This document shows positions 1 through 7,028 of a DNA stretch of 64,000 nt, in pieces; the stretch's first letter is position 1; each line of letters opens with the position of its first letter. The notes below the pieces were generated by a model. That model did not search any database and had not been told where the DNA came from. It saw only the letters and a list, made by a program, of their open reading frames with translations. The position numbers and the translations under genes were made by a program. This DNA comes from Nitrospirota bacterium (GTDB lineage: Bacteria > JACPQY01), in the NCBI GenBank assembly GCA_016180645.1, contig JACPAV010000017.1, positions 1 through 64,000 of the forward strand, written 5' to 3'.

Positions 1-9
1 ATGCCGATT

Positions 10-70
10 CGTAGGGGAGCATCTTCAGATGCTCCCTCTTGTCGGGAGGGTCTGAAGACCCTCCCCTACG
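10..70. repeat. composite palindromic repeat (cloverleaf type)
   Basis: The outer arms CGTAGGGGAG and CTCCCCTACG are inverted repeats. They enclose two separate hairpins: GGAGCATC/GATGCTCC with a TTCA loop, and GGAGGGTC/GACCCTCC. The same architecture with different stem sequences recurs at 58170-58240, so this is one copy of a dispersed family. It lies downstream of the histidine kinase gene at the end of the gas-vesicle operon. Confidence 0.75.
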
Positions 71-388
71 CATAATGACCAACATAAACCTTTCAAAAAT
101 GGCAAAAGTCGAGCTAAGTCTTTACAACAGTGTGGGCTGGTATCGGACGAACCGCCCCACGCCGAGCTGGACCATCGTCATTGGCACCCGGTCGAGGTTG
201 AAGTGCACAGTGAGAATCACTGGATCGGACGGTTGAAGCGGGCAACGGTCCCATCGACTGCGCTTTATCTCAAGCAATGCTTGAATTCTCGCTCGCGGGC
301 GTTCCGGTGAATCCGGGCGGAATCGAGTCGTGCGCTGCGCCGCTGCCTCGAAATCAGGGGGGGGGGGTGCGGCTGCTTCTTTCCGAAG
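71..388. other. noncoding stretch, no gene recognised
   Basis: About 320 bases between the composite repeat and the stop of the sensor kinase. Short open frames exist on the plus strand but none resembles a known protein or has a convincing ribosome-binding site. A run of ten G residues begins at about 358. No clear terminator for the gas-vesicle operon was identified here. Confidence 0.5.
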
Positions 389-1951
389 TCACGGCGTTCG
401 CCCCATGCTTGCGAGGGCTGTTTGTTCCGGCGGTGTTTGGCTTCCCAGAACCTGGCTGAGCGTTTCAGTGAGGTCTATCGGGGAGAACGGTTTGGCAAGA
501 ATCATGTTCGTGAGGCTGGATAGAAATCCCCTCGTTTCATCAGACACAATGTCCCCGGTGGAGAAAATAACGCGATCTCTAAGCTTCGGCCGGTGGGTGG
601 CGATCCACGCGTAGATTTCCACACCCCCGACACTGCCCGGCATGGTTAGGTCCGTAATCACCGCATCGAAATCTTTCGAATCCAGCGCGACCAGAGCGGC
701 TTGGCCATCCGAGGCCGTTACCACTTCGTGCTGGTCCTTCAAAATGCGTTTCGTGATCTGCAGGATCATGGTCTCATTGTCCACAACGAGGATGTGGCCC
801 CGTCGGGTCACCTTGGCCGGCTTGGGCTGCTTGGGCTTGGCCTGCGTCATGGTTATGGATTCCACCGACGGCAGCCAAATGCTGATCCGTGCGCCTCCCT
901 CCGCGCGATTGGCGGCGATCATCGTGCCTTCGTGCTCCTTGATGATTCCGTAGCTGACACTGAGCCCGAGCCCCGTTCCGGAGCCCACGGGCTTGGTTGT
1001 GTAAAAGGGTTCGAAAGCTCTGGACAGATCCTTGAACCCCGGCCCGTCGTCCTCAAAATCGATTCGGATCCTGCCGTCCTCTGCCTTCGTTCGTATCGCT
1101 AGAGTTCCCCCCTTGTTCTTTTCCCGCATCGCGTCGTAGGCATTGCCGATCAGGTTCAGGAAAACCTGAGATATCTGGCAGGGATCTCCCGCCGTGGTGG
1201 GGAGAGAAGCATCGTACTCGGGAAGGAGTTTCACGTCGTGGACCGCAAACTCGTATTGGCGGAGCGTGAGGGTTTGGTCGAGAAGCTGGTTCATGTCGAC
1301 GGGAGTTTTCCTGGGCGGCTCATTGCGCACGAAGCGCAGCAGGTTCTGCACGATCCTCCGACAGCGATGGGCGGCTTGGAGGATGCTGTCCAGCATGTCG
1401 TGTGCATCTTCAATCGAGTCAGTCTTCATGAGCAGTTCCGCATTCCCCAGGATGACGGTGAGCGGATTGTTGAGCTCATGGGCCGTGCCGGACATCAGCT
1501 CTCCCACGGCAGAGAGTTTCTCGGCTTGTCGCAGTTGCTCCTCAACCTCCTTGCGGCGGGTCACGTCGATGACGAGGAGGAGGAGGCGCTCCTCCTCTGC
1601 ACTCGAAACAGCGACCGCACACACTTCCATGGGGTAGCCCCGGTACTTGCACAATTGGTATTTCACGGTCTCCCGAGACCGGGCTGCATCGGTGATGAAA
1701 CCGACGACCGACGCCCCTTCAGCGCCCGGGAACACTTCCCGGATGTTCTTTCCGAAGAGAAAGTCCTTGGCATGCCCGAAGAGTTCACGGAAGGAAGAGC
1801 TTGTGGAAACGACGCGCAAGTCCGCATCGAGTACGACCAGCGCGAAAGGGATGGACGTCATGATGTCGCACGTGAGTTGTTTGGCCCTCAGGATCTCGGC
1901 TTCACGGCTTCGAGTACGGTTGGTCACAGCCGATATTCTCAATGGGTCCAT
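389..1951 (-). CDS. soluble PAS hybrid histidine kinase with C-terminal receiver, end of gas-vesicle operon
   Basis: A 521-residue protein without membrane segments, so a cytoplasmic sensor. Order: PAS domain (about 30-130), HisKA dimerisation domain with phospho-acceptor His near 158 in the motif AHELNNPL, HATPase_c (about 255-362) with N box and G boxes (DDGPGF, GTGLGL), then a receiver domain (about 386-505) with Asp near 434 in ITDLTMPG. The chosen ATG lies 17 bases after the preceding gvp gene; an in-frame upstream start at 2020 would overlap that gene. It is the last gene of the gas-vesicle operon, while a CheY-like receiver and an NtrC-type activator sit at the other end. The inferred role is to sense a cytoplasmic cue and phosphorylate one or both regulators. 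The signal is unknown. Confidence 0.88.
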   Translation of the reverse strand: MDPLRISAVTNRTRSREAEILRAKQLTCDIMTSIPFALVVLDADLRVVSTSSSFRELFGHAKDFLFGKNIREVFPGAEGASVVGFITDAARSRETVKYQLCKYRGYPMEVCAVAVSSAEEERLLLLVIDVTRRKEVEEQLRQAEKLSAVGELMSGTAHELNNPLTVILGNAELLMKTDSIEDAHDMLDSILQAAHRCRRIVQNLLRFVRNEPPRKTPVDMNQLLDQTLTLRQYEFAVHDVKLLPEYDASLPTTAGDPCQISQVFLNLIGNAYDAMREKNKGGTLAIRTKAEDGRIRIDFEDDGPGFKDLSRAFEPFYTTKPVGSGTGLGLSVSYGIIKEHEGTMIAANRAEGGARISIWLPSVESITMTQAKPKQPKPAKVTRRGHILVVDNETMILQITKRILKDQHEVVTASDGQAALVALDSKDFDAVITDLTMPGSVGGVEIYAWIATHRPKLRDRVIFSTGDIVSDETRGFLSSLTNMILAKPFSPIDLTETLSQVLGSQTPPEQTALASMGRTP

Positions 1952-1967
1952 TTGGGAAGTGTCCGTC

Positions 1968-2207
1968 TCACCTCGGACGCAGCTCAGGGTGAGCCTCCGG
2001 AGGAGGTTGTGTCGGCACAATCAGCTCGCGCATCATCCCATACTTTGACATCGTCTCCACGCTCGCGATGGCCGCGCGTAGCGATACGGCAATCAGAGGG
2101 ACACCGGCAAGGGAAACGATTAAATCGGCATTGAGAAGGAGCCCCTTGTCCAGGACCCTGTCCAGAAGGTCTATGAGGGTTGCTTGTTCGGCACGAGTAG
2201 GTTCCAT
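1968..2207 (-). CDS. gas vesicle GvpA-fold protein (GvpJ/GvpM/GvpS type)
   Basis: A 79-residue member of the GvpA/J/M/S family. The core LLDRVLDKGLLLNADLIVSL is the alpha-beta part of the gas-vesicle subunit fold, followed by the SLRAAIASVETM helix. It differs from GvpA at 12204 in having a shorter, polar N-terminus and a Pro-rich tail, which is usual for the minor proteins thought to nucleate or cap vesicle growth. It starts 7 bases after the fourth GvpF/L. The subtype (J, M or S) cannot be fixed by eye. The start is set by the loss of family similarity upstream of MEPTRAEQ. Confidence 0.88.
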   Translation of the reverse strand: MEPTRAEQATLIDLLDRVLDKGLLLNADLIVSLAGVPLIAVSLRAAIASVETMSKYGMMRELIVPTQPPPEAHPELRPR

Positions 2208-2214
2208 GCCAATC

Positions 2215-3102
2215 TCATAGGTTGACAAAACTGTAAGGAGGCCACGGTCCCGTAAAGCGGAGAAAGAACCCCTCGATCCTGCCGATCTTCTCGAGTTCAT
2301 TTCCCAGGCCCGAGGCGTCTCCCTTCGGCATGAGGCAGGAAAAGTTGGCCAGCATCTGGCGGGGAGGCTGCTCCCTCCTTGCCTTTTCGACCTGGACCTC
2401 AAGCGAACACGCCTTGATCCTTTGATAGAATTCCTTGAAATAGATGTCCGCTCCTGCCTCCAGTCTCCTGCGCACAAGGCCCTCAAGTTTTTGCTTCAAG
2501 AGATAGGCCGCGCCGGGAGTTTTCCCCTGAATCTCCTGTTCAAGCTTTTGGATCTCCGCGTCGTTCTTTGTCAATCTCGGCCCCACGATCATTGGATCCC
2601 AGGAGACTTGGACCCCGTACTCGGCCTTTCCTCTAAGCTTCGCCATCTTTCCCCTGAGGGATTCCGCCTCCAACGCCAACCATTCCCGCAGGTTCTCCTC
2701 GGCCGATTTCCCGTCCTTTGGAACAACGACCGCCCCAAAGCTGGAGGGAACCACCGCGCTGCATTTCTCCCACATGGACTCAACCACCGTCTGATGCACC
2801 ATGACCCACTCGGAAACGCGCCTCGCATCCTCCGTTGGAAGGGGCGCGTCACACTCCTGTACGATGGCCGAAAGGCCTTGAGCGGAAAGAGAGAAAACGG
2901 AACCTCCCTCGATTCCCTTGAGGCCCGGGTCGATCTCCTGCGACCCTTCGGCCACACAGTAGACATAGAGTCCTTTTTCACCCCGCACCAATCCTCTCGG
3001 CGGCGATTCGATCGCCAACACGTGGAGCCGACAGGCGACTTCGTCGCCCCTGTGTTCGCATGCCGGAGCGCCTTGTTCGGGATTGGTGCGGGGTTCACCC
3101 AT
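2215..3102 (-). CDS. gas vesicle protein GvpF/GvpL family (copy 4)
   Basis: A 295-residue protein with the two diagnostic ends of the GvpF/L family: a KGLYVYCVAEG strand near the start and the C-terminal motif GPWPPYSFVNL. It carries an N-terminal extension of about 45 residues before the family core, unlike the other three copies. Family members are assembly factors that contact GvpA before polymerisation. The start ATG overlaps the end of gvpK by 8 bases; a TTG further upstream is possible. It is the most divergent of the four GvpF/L copies here, with an Ala/Val-rich middle (AVVPSSFGAVVVPKDG) where the others have an LPFKFGT-like motif. Confidence 0.9.
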   Translation of the reverse strand: MGEPRTNPEQGAPACEHRGDEVACRLHVLAIESPPRGLVRGEKGLYVYCVAEGSQEIDPGLKGIEGGSVFSLSAQGLSAIVQECDAPLPTEDARRVSEWVMVHQTVVESMWEKCSAVVPSSFGAVVVPKDGKSAEENLREWLALEAESLRGKMAKLRGKAEYGVQVSWDPMIVGPRLTKNDAEIQKLEQEIQGKTPGAAYLLKQKLEGLVRRRLEAGADIYFKEFYQRIKACSLEVQVEKARREQPPRQMLANFSCLMPKGDASGLGNELEKIGRIEGFFLRFTGPWPPYSFVNL

Positions 3103-3421
3103 GGGCCGGACTCCCTTCCTGCATCGAGACACGGCCGGGGTCCGAAACGGTGTGGATCATCCGTGCCACAATGTCGTCCAATCCATCCCGGACGGATCGC
3201 ACCGCTTCGGAAACCCCCTGTTCCTCCTTGATCGAGTCGATGGCGCGGTCAAGCTCGATCAGGGCGTTGCCCAACCTCTCGATCTCCCGGTCCGTCAGAT
3301 GCCCTGCATCCATCCGTTTCACCGCTTGGATCTTGAGCGTGTCACGGACCACTTCGACCACCGCAAGAACAAGACCCAGGAGCCCATGTTTGAGCTCCTG
3401 ATCGTCCATCTCGATCTTCAC
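3095..3421 (-). CDS. gvpK: gas vesicle protein GvpK
   Basis: A 108-residue protein matching GvpK: an N-terminal hydrophobic helix (LLGLVLAVVEVVRDTL), the QAVKRMDAGHLTDREIERLG core and a following amphipathic helix. GvpK is required for vesicle formation in characterised clusters. The start is a GTG preceded by GGGAGGTGGG at ribosome-binding distance. The gene overlaps the fourth GvpF/L by 8 bases and is separated from the 61-residue upstream gene by a short AT-rich repeat. Confidence 0.93.
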   Translation of the reverse strand: MKIEMDDQELKHGLLGLVLAVVEVVRDTLKIQAVKRMDAGHLTDREIERLGNALIELDRAIDSIKEEQGVSEAVRSVRDGLDDIVARMIHTVSDPGRVSMQEGSPAHG

Positions 3422-3435
3422 CCCCCACCTCCCCG

Positions 3436-3468
3436 GATCTCAAATTTGAAATTTGAAATCTCAAATTG
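3436..3468. repeat. AT-rich short repeat inside gas-vesicle operon
   Basis: A 33-base block built from CAAATTTGAAATTTGAAAT and a further CTCAAATT, standing out sharply from the surrounding GC-rich DNA. CAAATTTG is self-complementary. It lies in the gap between gvpK and the 61-residue protein gene. It may be a small mobile repeat or a local unstructured spacer; no promoter motif is convincing. Confidence 0.5.
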
Positions 3469-3488
3469 CGTGGAAAGGTGGCGGGGGG

Positions 3489-3674
3489 TCATGTCTTGAC
3501 CCGCCCGAATCTCCGCTCAATTTTCTTCCGAATCTCCTTGATCCGGGGACCGAAGGTTCCGGATTTTTCTGCTTTCTTGAAAAAGCCGTGGAATCCGGGG
3601 ATGATCTTGTCCACGGCGCCGAGGATCTGATCGGAGACTCGTTCCGGTGCGCCCTTTTTTCCTTCTTCCTTCAT
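3489..3674 (-). CDS. small basic protein of gas-vesicle cluster, function unknown
   Basis: A 61-residue Lys/Arg-rich protein (net strongly basic). The middle segment AVDKIIPGFHGFFKKAEK faintly resembles the GGFFKGLSTLVDLADK segment near the start of the Hsp20-type GvpH in the same operon. An excellent ribosome-binding site (AAGGAGGA, 5 bases before ATG) supports it as a real gene. It sits between gvpK and a GvpJ/M-type gene, so a role in vesicle assembly is inferred from position only. I do not recognise the family. Confidence 0.7.
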   Translation of the reverse strand: MKEEGKKGAPERVSDQILGAVDKIIPGFHGFFKKAEKSGTFGPRIKEIRKKIERRFGRVKT

Positions 3675-3686
3675 AAGTCCTCCTTC

Positions 3687-3914
3687 TCATTTCACCGCTT
3701 CCACGGGGGTCCCCATGCGCATATCCGAAGGGAAGGCGAGCCCCCACTTCGCCGCCGTCTCGAATGAGGCCAGTGCGGCCCGGAGCTTGATGGAGAGGAG
3801 TTCCGTCTTACATAGAGAAATGACGATATCGGCATTGATCACCAGCCCCTTGTCCAGAACCCGCTCGACCACGTCCGCGAGACTCTCGCCGTGCGTTGCA
3901 TGTTGGACCGGCAT
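3687..3914 (-). CDS. gas vesicle GvpA-fold protein (GvpJ/GvpM type)
   Basis: A 75-residue protein with the gas-vesicle subunit core: SLADVVERVLDKGLVINADIVISLC, then LLSIKLRAALASFETA. It is diverged from the main GvpA (different N-terminus, Cys in the beta segment, short tail), so it is a minor GvpJ/M-type component rather than the bulk wall protein. The ATG has GGGAAGGAG upstream. It follows the GvpO-like gene by 21 bases and precedes the 61-residue basic protein by 12 bases. Confidence 0.88.
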   Translation of the reverse strand: MPVQHATHGESLADVVERVLDKGLVINADIVISLCKTELLSIKLRAALASFETAAKWGLAFPSDMRMGTPVEAVK

Positions 3915-3935
3915 CTCCAGCTCCTTCCCGGAAAC

Positions 3936-4226
3936 CTAGATTTCCTCACGCTCTTCGGTCGCGTAGCTCCGTTCCCTTGAGGCGCTCAGAGCGAAACCCA
4001 CAACCGCAAGCCCTTCATCAAGCTGAATGCTGTAGATATTCCTGTCGAAGATCACGGGGTAGCCCAGTTTCTGCAAGTACTTGTTTTGCTCCGTCACCTC
4101 GACCCTTCCTTCCCAACCCTCCTCCGATCTTGAGAGCTTGATGAGCCGGAATTCCTCCCTTTCTTTTCCAAGCTCCGTGACAAGGAATTCCACCACTTTT
4201 TCCTGGACCTCATGTATCCCCGGCAT
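3936..4226 (-). CDS. GvpO-like gas vesicle protein
   Basis: A 96-residue protein. An N-terminal helix (VQEKVVEFLVTELGKE) is followed by EGWEGRVEVTEQNKYLQKLG, an RNIYSIQLDEGLAVVGFAL strand pair and a polar tail. This arrangement (a helix, then a W-x-x-x-V-E-V-x-E strand and a Y-x-V/I-x-L-D strand) is that of the GvpO family, known in actinobacterial and haloarchaeal clusters. The ATG lies one base beyond the gvpG stop. GvpO is needed for vesicle formation in haloarchaea but its mechanism is unclear. Assignment is by pattern and neighbours. Confidence 0.75.
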   Translation of the reverse strand: MPGIHEVQEKVVEFLVTELGKEREEFRLIKLSRSEEGWEGRVEVTEQNKYLQKLGYPVIFDRNIYSIQLDEGLAVVGFALSASRERSYATEEREEI

Positions 4227-4227
4227 G

Positions 4228-4464
4228 TCAATCACCTTCTTCCCGTTTCTGTATCTCGGCCAGCCGCTCCAGGAGCTCCTTCTCCCTCGCGTTGTATTCC
4301 TCCTCTCCAATTTCCTCCATGTCGAGCTTTGCTTGGAGCGTCACGAGCTCTTCCTGGATCCTGTCCGGATCGTAAAGCTCCTTGTCGGCGAGATCTCGGA
4401 GCTTTTCGCCGACCCACGTGATCCCTTTGATGGGGGCGAGGAGGAGATCATCCAGGAGAAACAT
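4228..4464 (-). CDS. gvpG: gas vesicle protein GvpG
   Basis: A 78-residue protein. The N-terminal MFLLDDLLLAPIKGITWVGEKL is a strong GvpG signature, followed by a charged coiled coil (IQEELVTLQAKLDMEEIGEEEYNARE and onward) that ends in acidic residues. GvpG is a small assembly protein found beside GvpF/L in nearly all clusters. It overlaps the end of the third GvpF/L by 17 bases. Two extra residues upstream (MH) are possible but lack a better ribosome-binding site. Confidence 0.93.
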   Translation of the reverse strand: MFLLDDLLLAPIKGITWVGEKLRDLADKELYDPDRIQEELVTLQAKLDMEEIGEEEYNAREKELLERLAEIQKREEGD

Positions 4465-5254
4465 GTGCAACGTCCTCCAGGGCTTGTCCAGGATCCCTCT
4501 GCCATCGGATGGCGATTTCTACGAAATTGAACGGTGGAATAGGACCGAGGTACTTGAAATGCAGCGCGTCTCCATACTTCATCTCCAGTACCTCAACCTT
4601 TCCATCAAAAGCCTCCCGTTTTTCTTTTTCCACGAGAAACGCGGCGTTCAGGATCATCGCATCCCCGAGGGTCTTGTTTTGTTTCCTCTCCGCGGCGAGG
4701 GGCGAGAGCGCATCCATCAGCGCCCGGCCGACCGCCTCGTTTTTTGCCCGAGCCGCTTCCTGCACCAAGTGGCCGATGTCGATCAGGGCCATCCTCCTCG
4801 CTTCCTCGGGCAGGGAAGAAATCCACTCCTTCTTGTGTCGGATCTTCTCATCGTTCGCGCCGATCTCTCGATAAACCCCGTCCAGATCCTTCCACCGTAC
4901 TCGAAGCCCAACCTCCTCCTTGCCGGCTATCCGGGTGAAGCCTTCTTCAAATTCCCCCACCTTGGCGCGCAGAACCTCTTCGATGATCCTGTCTTGATCC
5001 TCCGCAAGGGTGGCGAACTTGACCGGCAGGAGCCGGTGAGTCTGCATCACCCTTTCATTCACGAGCTGATGGGCCATAAGAAAATCACGGACGAGGCGGT
5101 ACTTTCTCATCGGTTCCTCGGAGACGACGGCGGCAAAATCGCCGTCAGCCACCACAAAGACGGGCCTCGTCCCCTGAATCCCGAGGCAATCCCACTTCAT
5201 TTCCCCCCTGTTCTCAATGATACAATACATCCACAGGCCCATCCGTTCCGTCAT
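4448..5254 (-). CDS. gas vesicle protein GvpF/GvpL family (copy 3)
   Basis: A 268-residue protein with the family hallmarks: GLWMYCIIENRGE at the start, an HRLLPVKFATL motif after the first domain, a central helical part, AMILNAAFLVEKEKREAF, and the closing LGPIPPFNFVEIAI. The ATG overlaps the stop of the second GvpF/L (ATGA), implying translational coupling. A long open frame continues upstream to 5767 but is only the antisense-free shadow of the preceding gene. Likely a GvpA-binding assembly factor. Confidence 0.92.
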   Translation of the reverse strand: MTERMGLWMYCIIENRGEMKWDCLGIQGTRPVFVVADGDFAAVVSEEPMRKYRLVRDFLMAHQLVNERVMQTHRLLPVKFATLAEDQDRIIEEVLRAKVGEFEEGFTRIAGKEEVGLRVRWKDLDGVYREIGANDEKIRHKKEWISSLPEEARRMALIDIGHLVQEAARAKNEAVGRALMDALSPLAAERKQNKTLGDAMILNAAFLVEKEKREAFDGKVEVLEMKYGDALHFKYLGPIPPFNFVEIAIRWQRDPGQALEDVAHVSPG

Positions 5255-6006
5255 CGTCTTCCCCCATTCCAGTGCATTTGCACATTTACAAAACTGAACG
5301 GAGGCATGGGTCCTACGTATTTCACCGCCAACCTCCCGCCATGTTCCTCGCTGATCCGTTCTATCCGGGCATCGAACTCCTGAACCCAGTCCCGGTCCAG
5401 CAGGAACACAGCGTTCACGACCATGTTGTCCGTCCTCGATTCGTCTTCTTTGCATTCGACCGAGACCTTTTTGAGGGGCCGCAGGTACTCCCCTCCCTCC
5501 ACTGCCTTCTTTTCCTCCAAGGCCATCTCCACTAATTGACCCGCATGGGTCAGCGCCTGCTTGCTCCCGCCGGCCGCTCTTGCCTTGAGTTCCCGGATCT
5601 TCCGGTTTTCCCCGACAATCTCCTCGTATATCCCTTTCATGCCCTTCCAGAGGATCCGGATGCCGACTTCCACCTTTCCATCCATGTCTCTGAGGAGGTT
5701 TCTCAGCTCTCTGTTTCGATCTTCGAGAAGGGCCAGGATCTCGTCGGTGGATTTCGCAACCGTGCAAAACCGCATCGGAAGGATCGTGAATCGCTTCGCC
5801 ACGGTCTCGATGACCCGGACATGGTTGCTCACATTTTCCCTCGAAATCGCGGGACGATCGGATGATACATTGCTGAGGACCGCGGCAAGCCCACCGGCGC
5901 CGACGGTAACCACCTCATCCTGCGTCCCGCCGATTCCGATGGGCCCGAAGTTCATCGCCTCTTCTGTGGCGATGATCCCATAGATGTACTTTCCCTCGTT
6001 GTTCAC
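5251..6006 (-). CDS. gas vesicle protein GvpF/GvpL family (copy 2)
   Basis: A 251-residue GvpF/L protein. Visible motifs: KYIYGIIATEEAMNFGPIGI at the N-terminus, RFTILPMRFCTV, MVVNAVFLLDRDWVQEF, and the end motif VGPMPPFSFVNVQMHW. The start is a GTG overlapping the previous stop (GTGA). Its N-terminus closely resembles that of copy 1 (both have EAMxFGPIG), pointing to a tandem duplication inside the operon. It lacks the J-domain-like tail of copy 1. Confidence 0.92.
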   Translation of the reverse strand: MNNEGKYIYGIIATEEAMNFGPIGIGGTQDEVVTVGAGGLAAVLSNVSSDRPAISRENVSNHVRVIETVAKRFTILPMRFCTVAKSTDEILALLEDRNRELRNLLRDMDGKVEVGIRILWKGMKGIYEEIVGENRKIRELKARAAGGSKQALTHAGQLVEMALEEKKAVEGGEYLRPLKKVSVECKEDESRTDNMVVNAVFLLDRDWVQEFDARIERISEEHGGRLAVKYVGPMPPFSFVNVQMHWNGGRR

Positions 6007-7028
6007 GGGGCCACGCCCCCCCTTTGGGCGTCCAACACTTGGAGGCGAACATGGTGTTCCACGGCTTCTTTTTCCAGGGACCGCGGCCCGTCCTTGCAGT
6101 AATCGCCGACGGACTGATAGGCCCTGTTCAGACGTTCGAAAAACACGGGTGAAAGATCGGGATGGGTGTCCGGGTGACACTGTCTGGAAAGCTCCTTGTA
6201 CGTCCTCTTGACTCCGCTCAGTTCAGCCGTCCCATTCAGATGGAGGATTCCCGCGGCCTCCTGAATCTTTGCGGGATCGAACCTCTTGATCGTCACGGTC
6301 CCGAAGCTATATGGCGGGAGGGGACCGATGCACTTGAAGTGGAGTCTACGGAAGATCGCGTCCATCCCTCCCAAGGCCCGGTCGAAGTCCTCCATCCGGT
6401 TTCGTCGAACAAGAAAAGAGGCGTTGAAAACCATTGCGTCGTCCAGCACGTCGTGTTCTACGATACCCTCCGCGATGGTCCCCAGCGCCGACGTAAGTTG
6501 CCCGCGCCACACCTTCGCTCGCCTTCTCAGGGCTTGCTGAAGGAGCATGCCGATTGCAGCCCGGTCGACGAACTCCCCTCGGGCCATTTTCCCCTTATAG
6601 GTGACGATCTGAGGGTCTTCATCCGAAATCTCGCGAAGGATCTCGGGAACCACCCACGTGGCGACGAGGTTGATTTCCGAACAGCCCTCCAGACGGTTGA
6701 TGAGGTCGCGCAGAAAGGGTCCGCCGTCGGAGAAGATCCGTTCAAGTTCGGAATCGTCCTTCAGCACCGTTCCGAACTTGAACGGAAGGATGAAGAATCT
6801 TTTCATCACCTCCTCGATCGTCGCCTGATGGGCGAGAAGAAAACGCACCAGCGCTTCCTTCGGTACTTGGGAGAATTCACGGAGAGGGGCCGGCCCGACC
6901 ACCGCGGCAAGCTCCCCATGAGGGATGGTCTTGACGCGTCCTCTTTCTCCCCCGATCGCTTCAAACCCGATCGGCCCAAAGTCCATCGCCTCCCGGTGAG
7001 GAATGACTCCGTATAGATAAAGACTCAT
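6003..7028 (-). CDS. GvpF/GvpL with C-terminal J-domain-like extension (copy 1)
   Basis: A 341-residue protein. Residues 1-250 are GvpF/L: SLYLYGVIPHREAMDFGPIG, FILPFKFGTVL, MVFNASFLVRRNRMEDF and GPLPPYSFGTVTI. Residues about 255-312 form an extra domain that reads like a DnaJ J domain: an AAGILHL helix, VKRTYKELSRQCHPD with the HPD tripeptide at about 285-287, and FFERLNRAYQSVGDY. The gene starts with an ATGA overlap on the CDC48-type ATPase stop. J domains normally recruit an Hsp70, so this vesicle assembly factor may deliver GvpA to Hsp70. That is inference; no dnaK is in the window. Confidence 0.9.
   Translation of the reverse strand: MSLYLYGVIPHREAMDFGPIGFEAIGGERGRVKTIPHGELAAVVGPAPLREFSQVPKEALVRFLLAHQATIEEVMKRFFILPFKFGTVLKDDSELERIFSDGGPFLRDLINRLEGCSEINLVATWVVPEILREISDEDPQIVTYKGKMARGEFVDRAAIGMLLQQALRRRAKVWRGQLTSALGTIAEGIVEHDVLDDAMVFNASFLVRRNRMEDFDRALGGMDAIFRRLHFKCIGPLPPYSFGTVTIKRFDPAKIQEAAGILHLNGTAELSGVKRTYKELSRQCHPDTHPDLSPVFFERLNRAYQSVGDYCKDGPRSLEKEAVEHHVRLQVLDAQRGGVAP

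Noticed and set aside
4448-5767. 439-codon minus-strand frame as one protein
   Set aside because: Only the part from 5254 onward is GvpF/L; the first 171 codons are an out-of-frame reading of the preceding GvpF/L gene.
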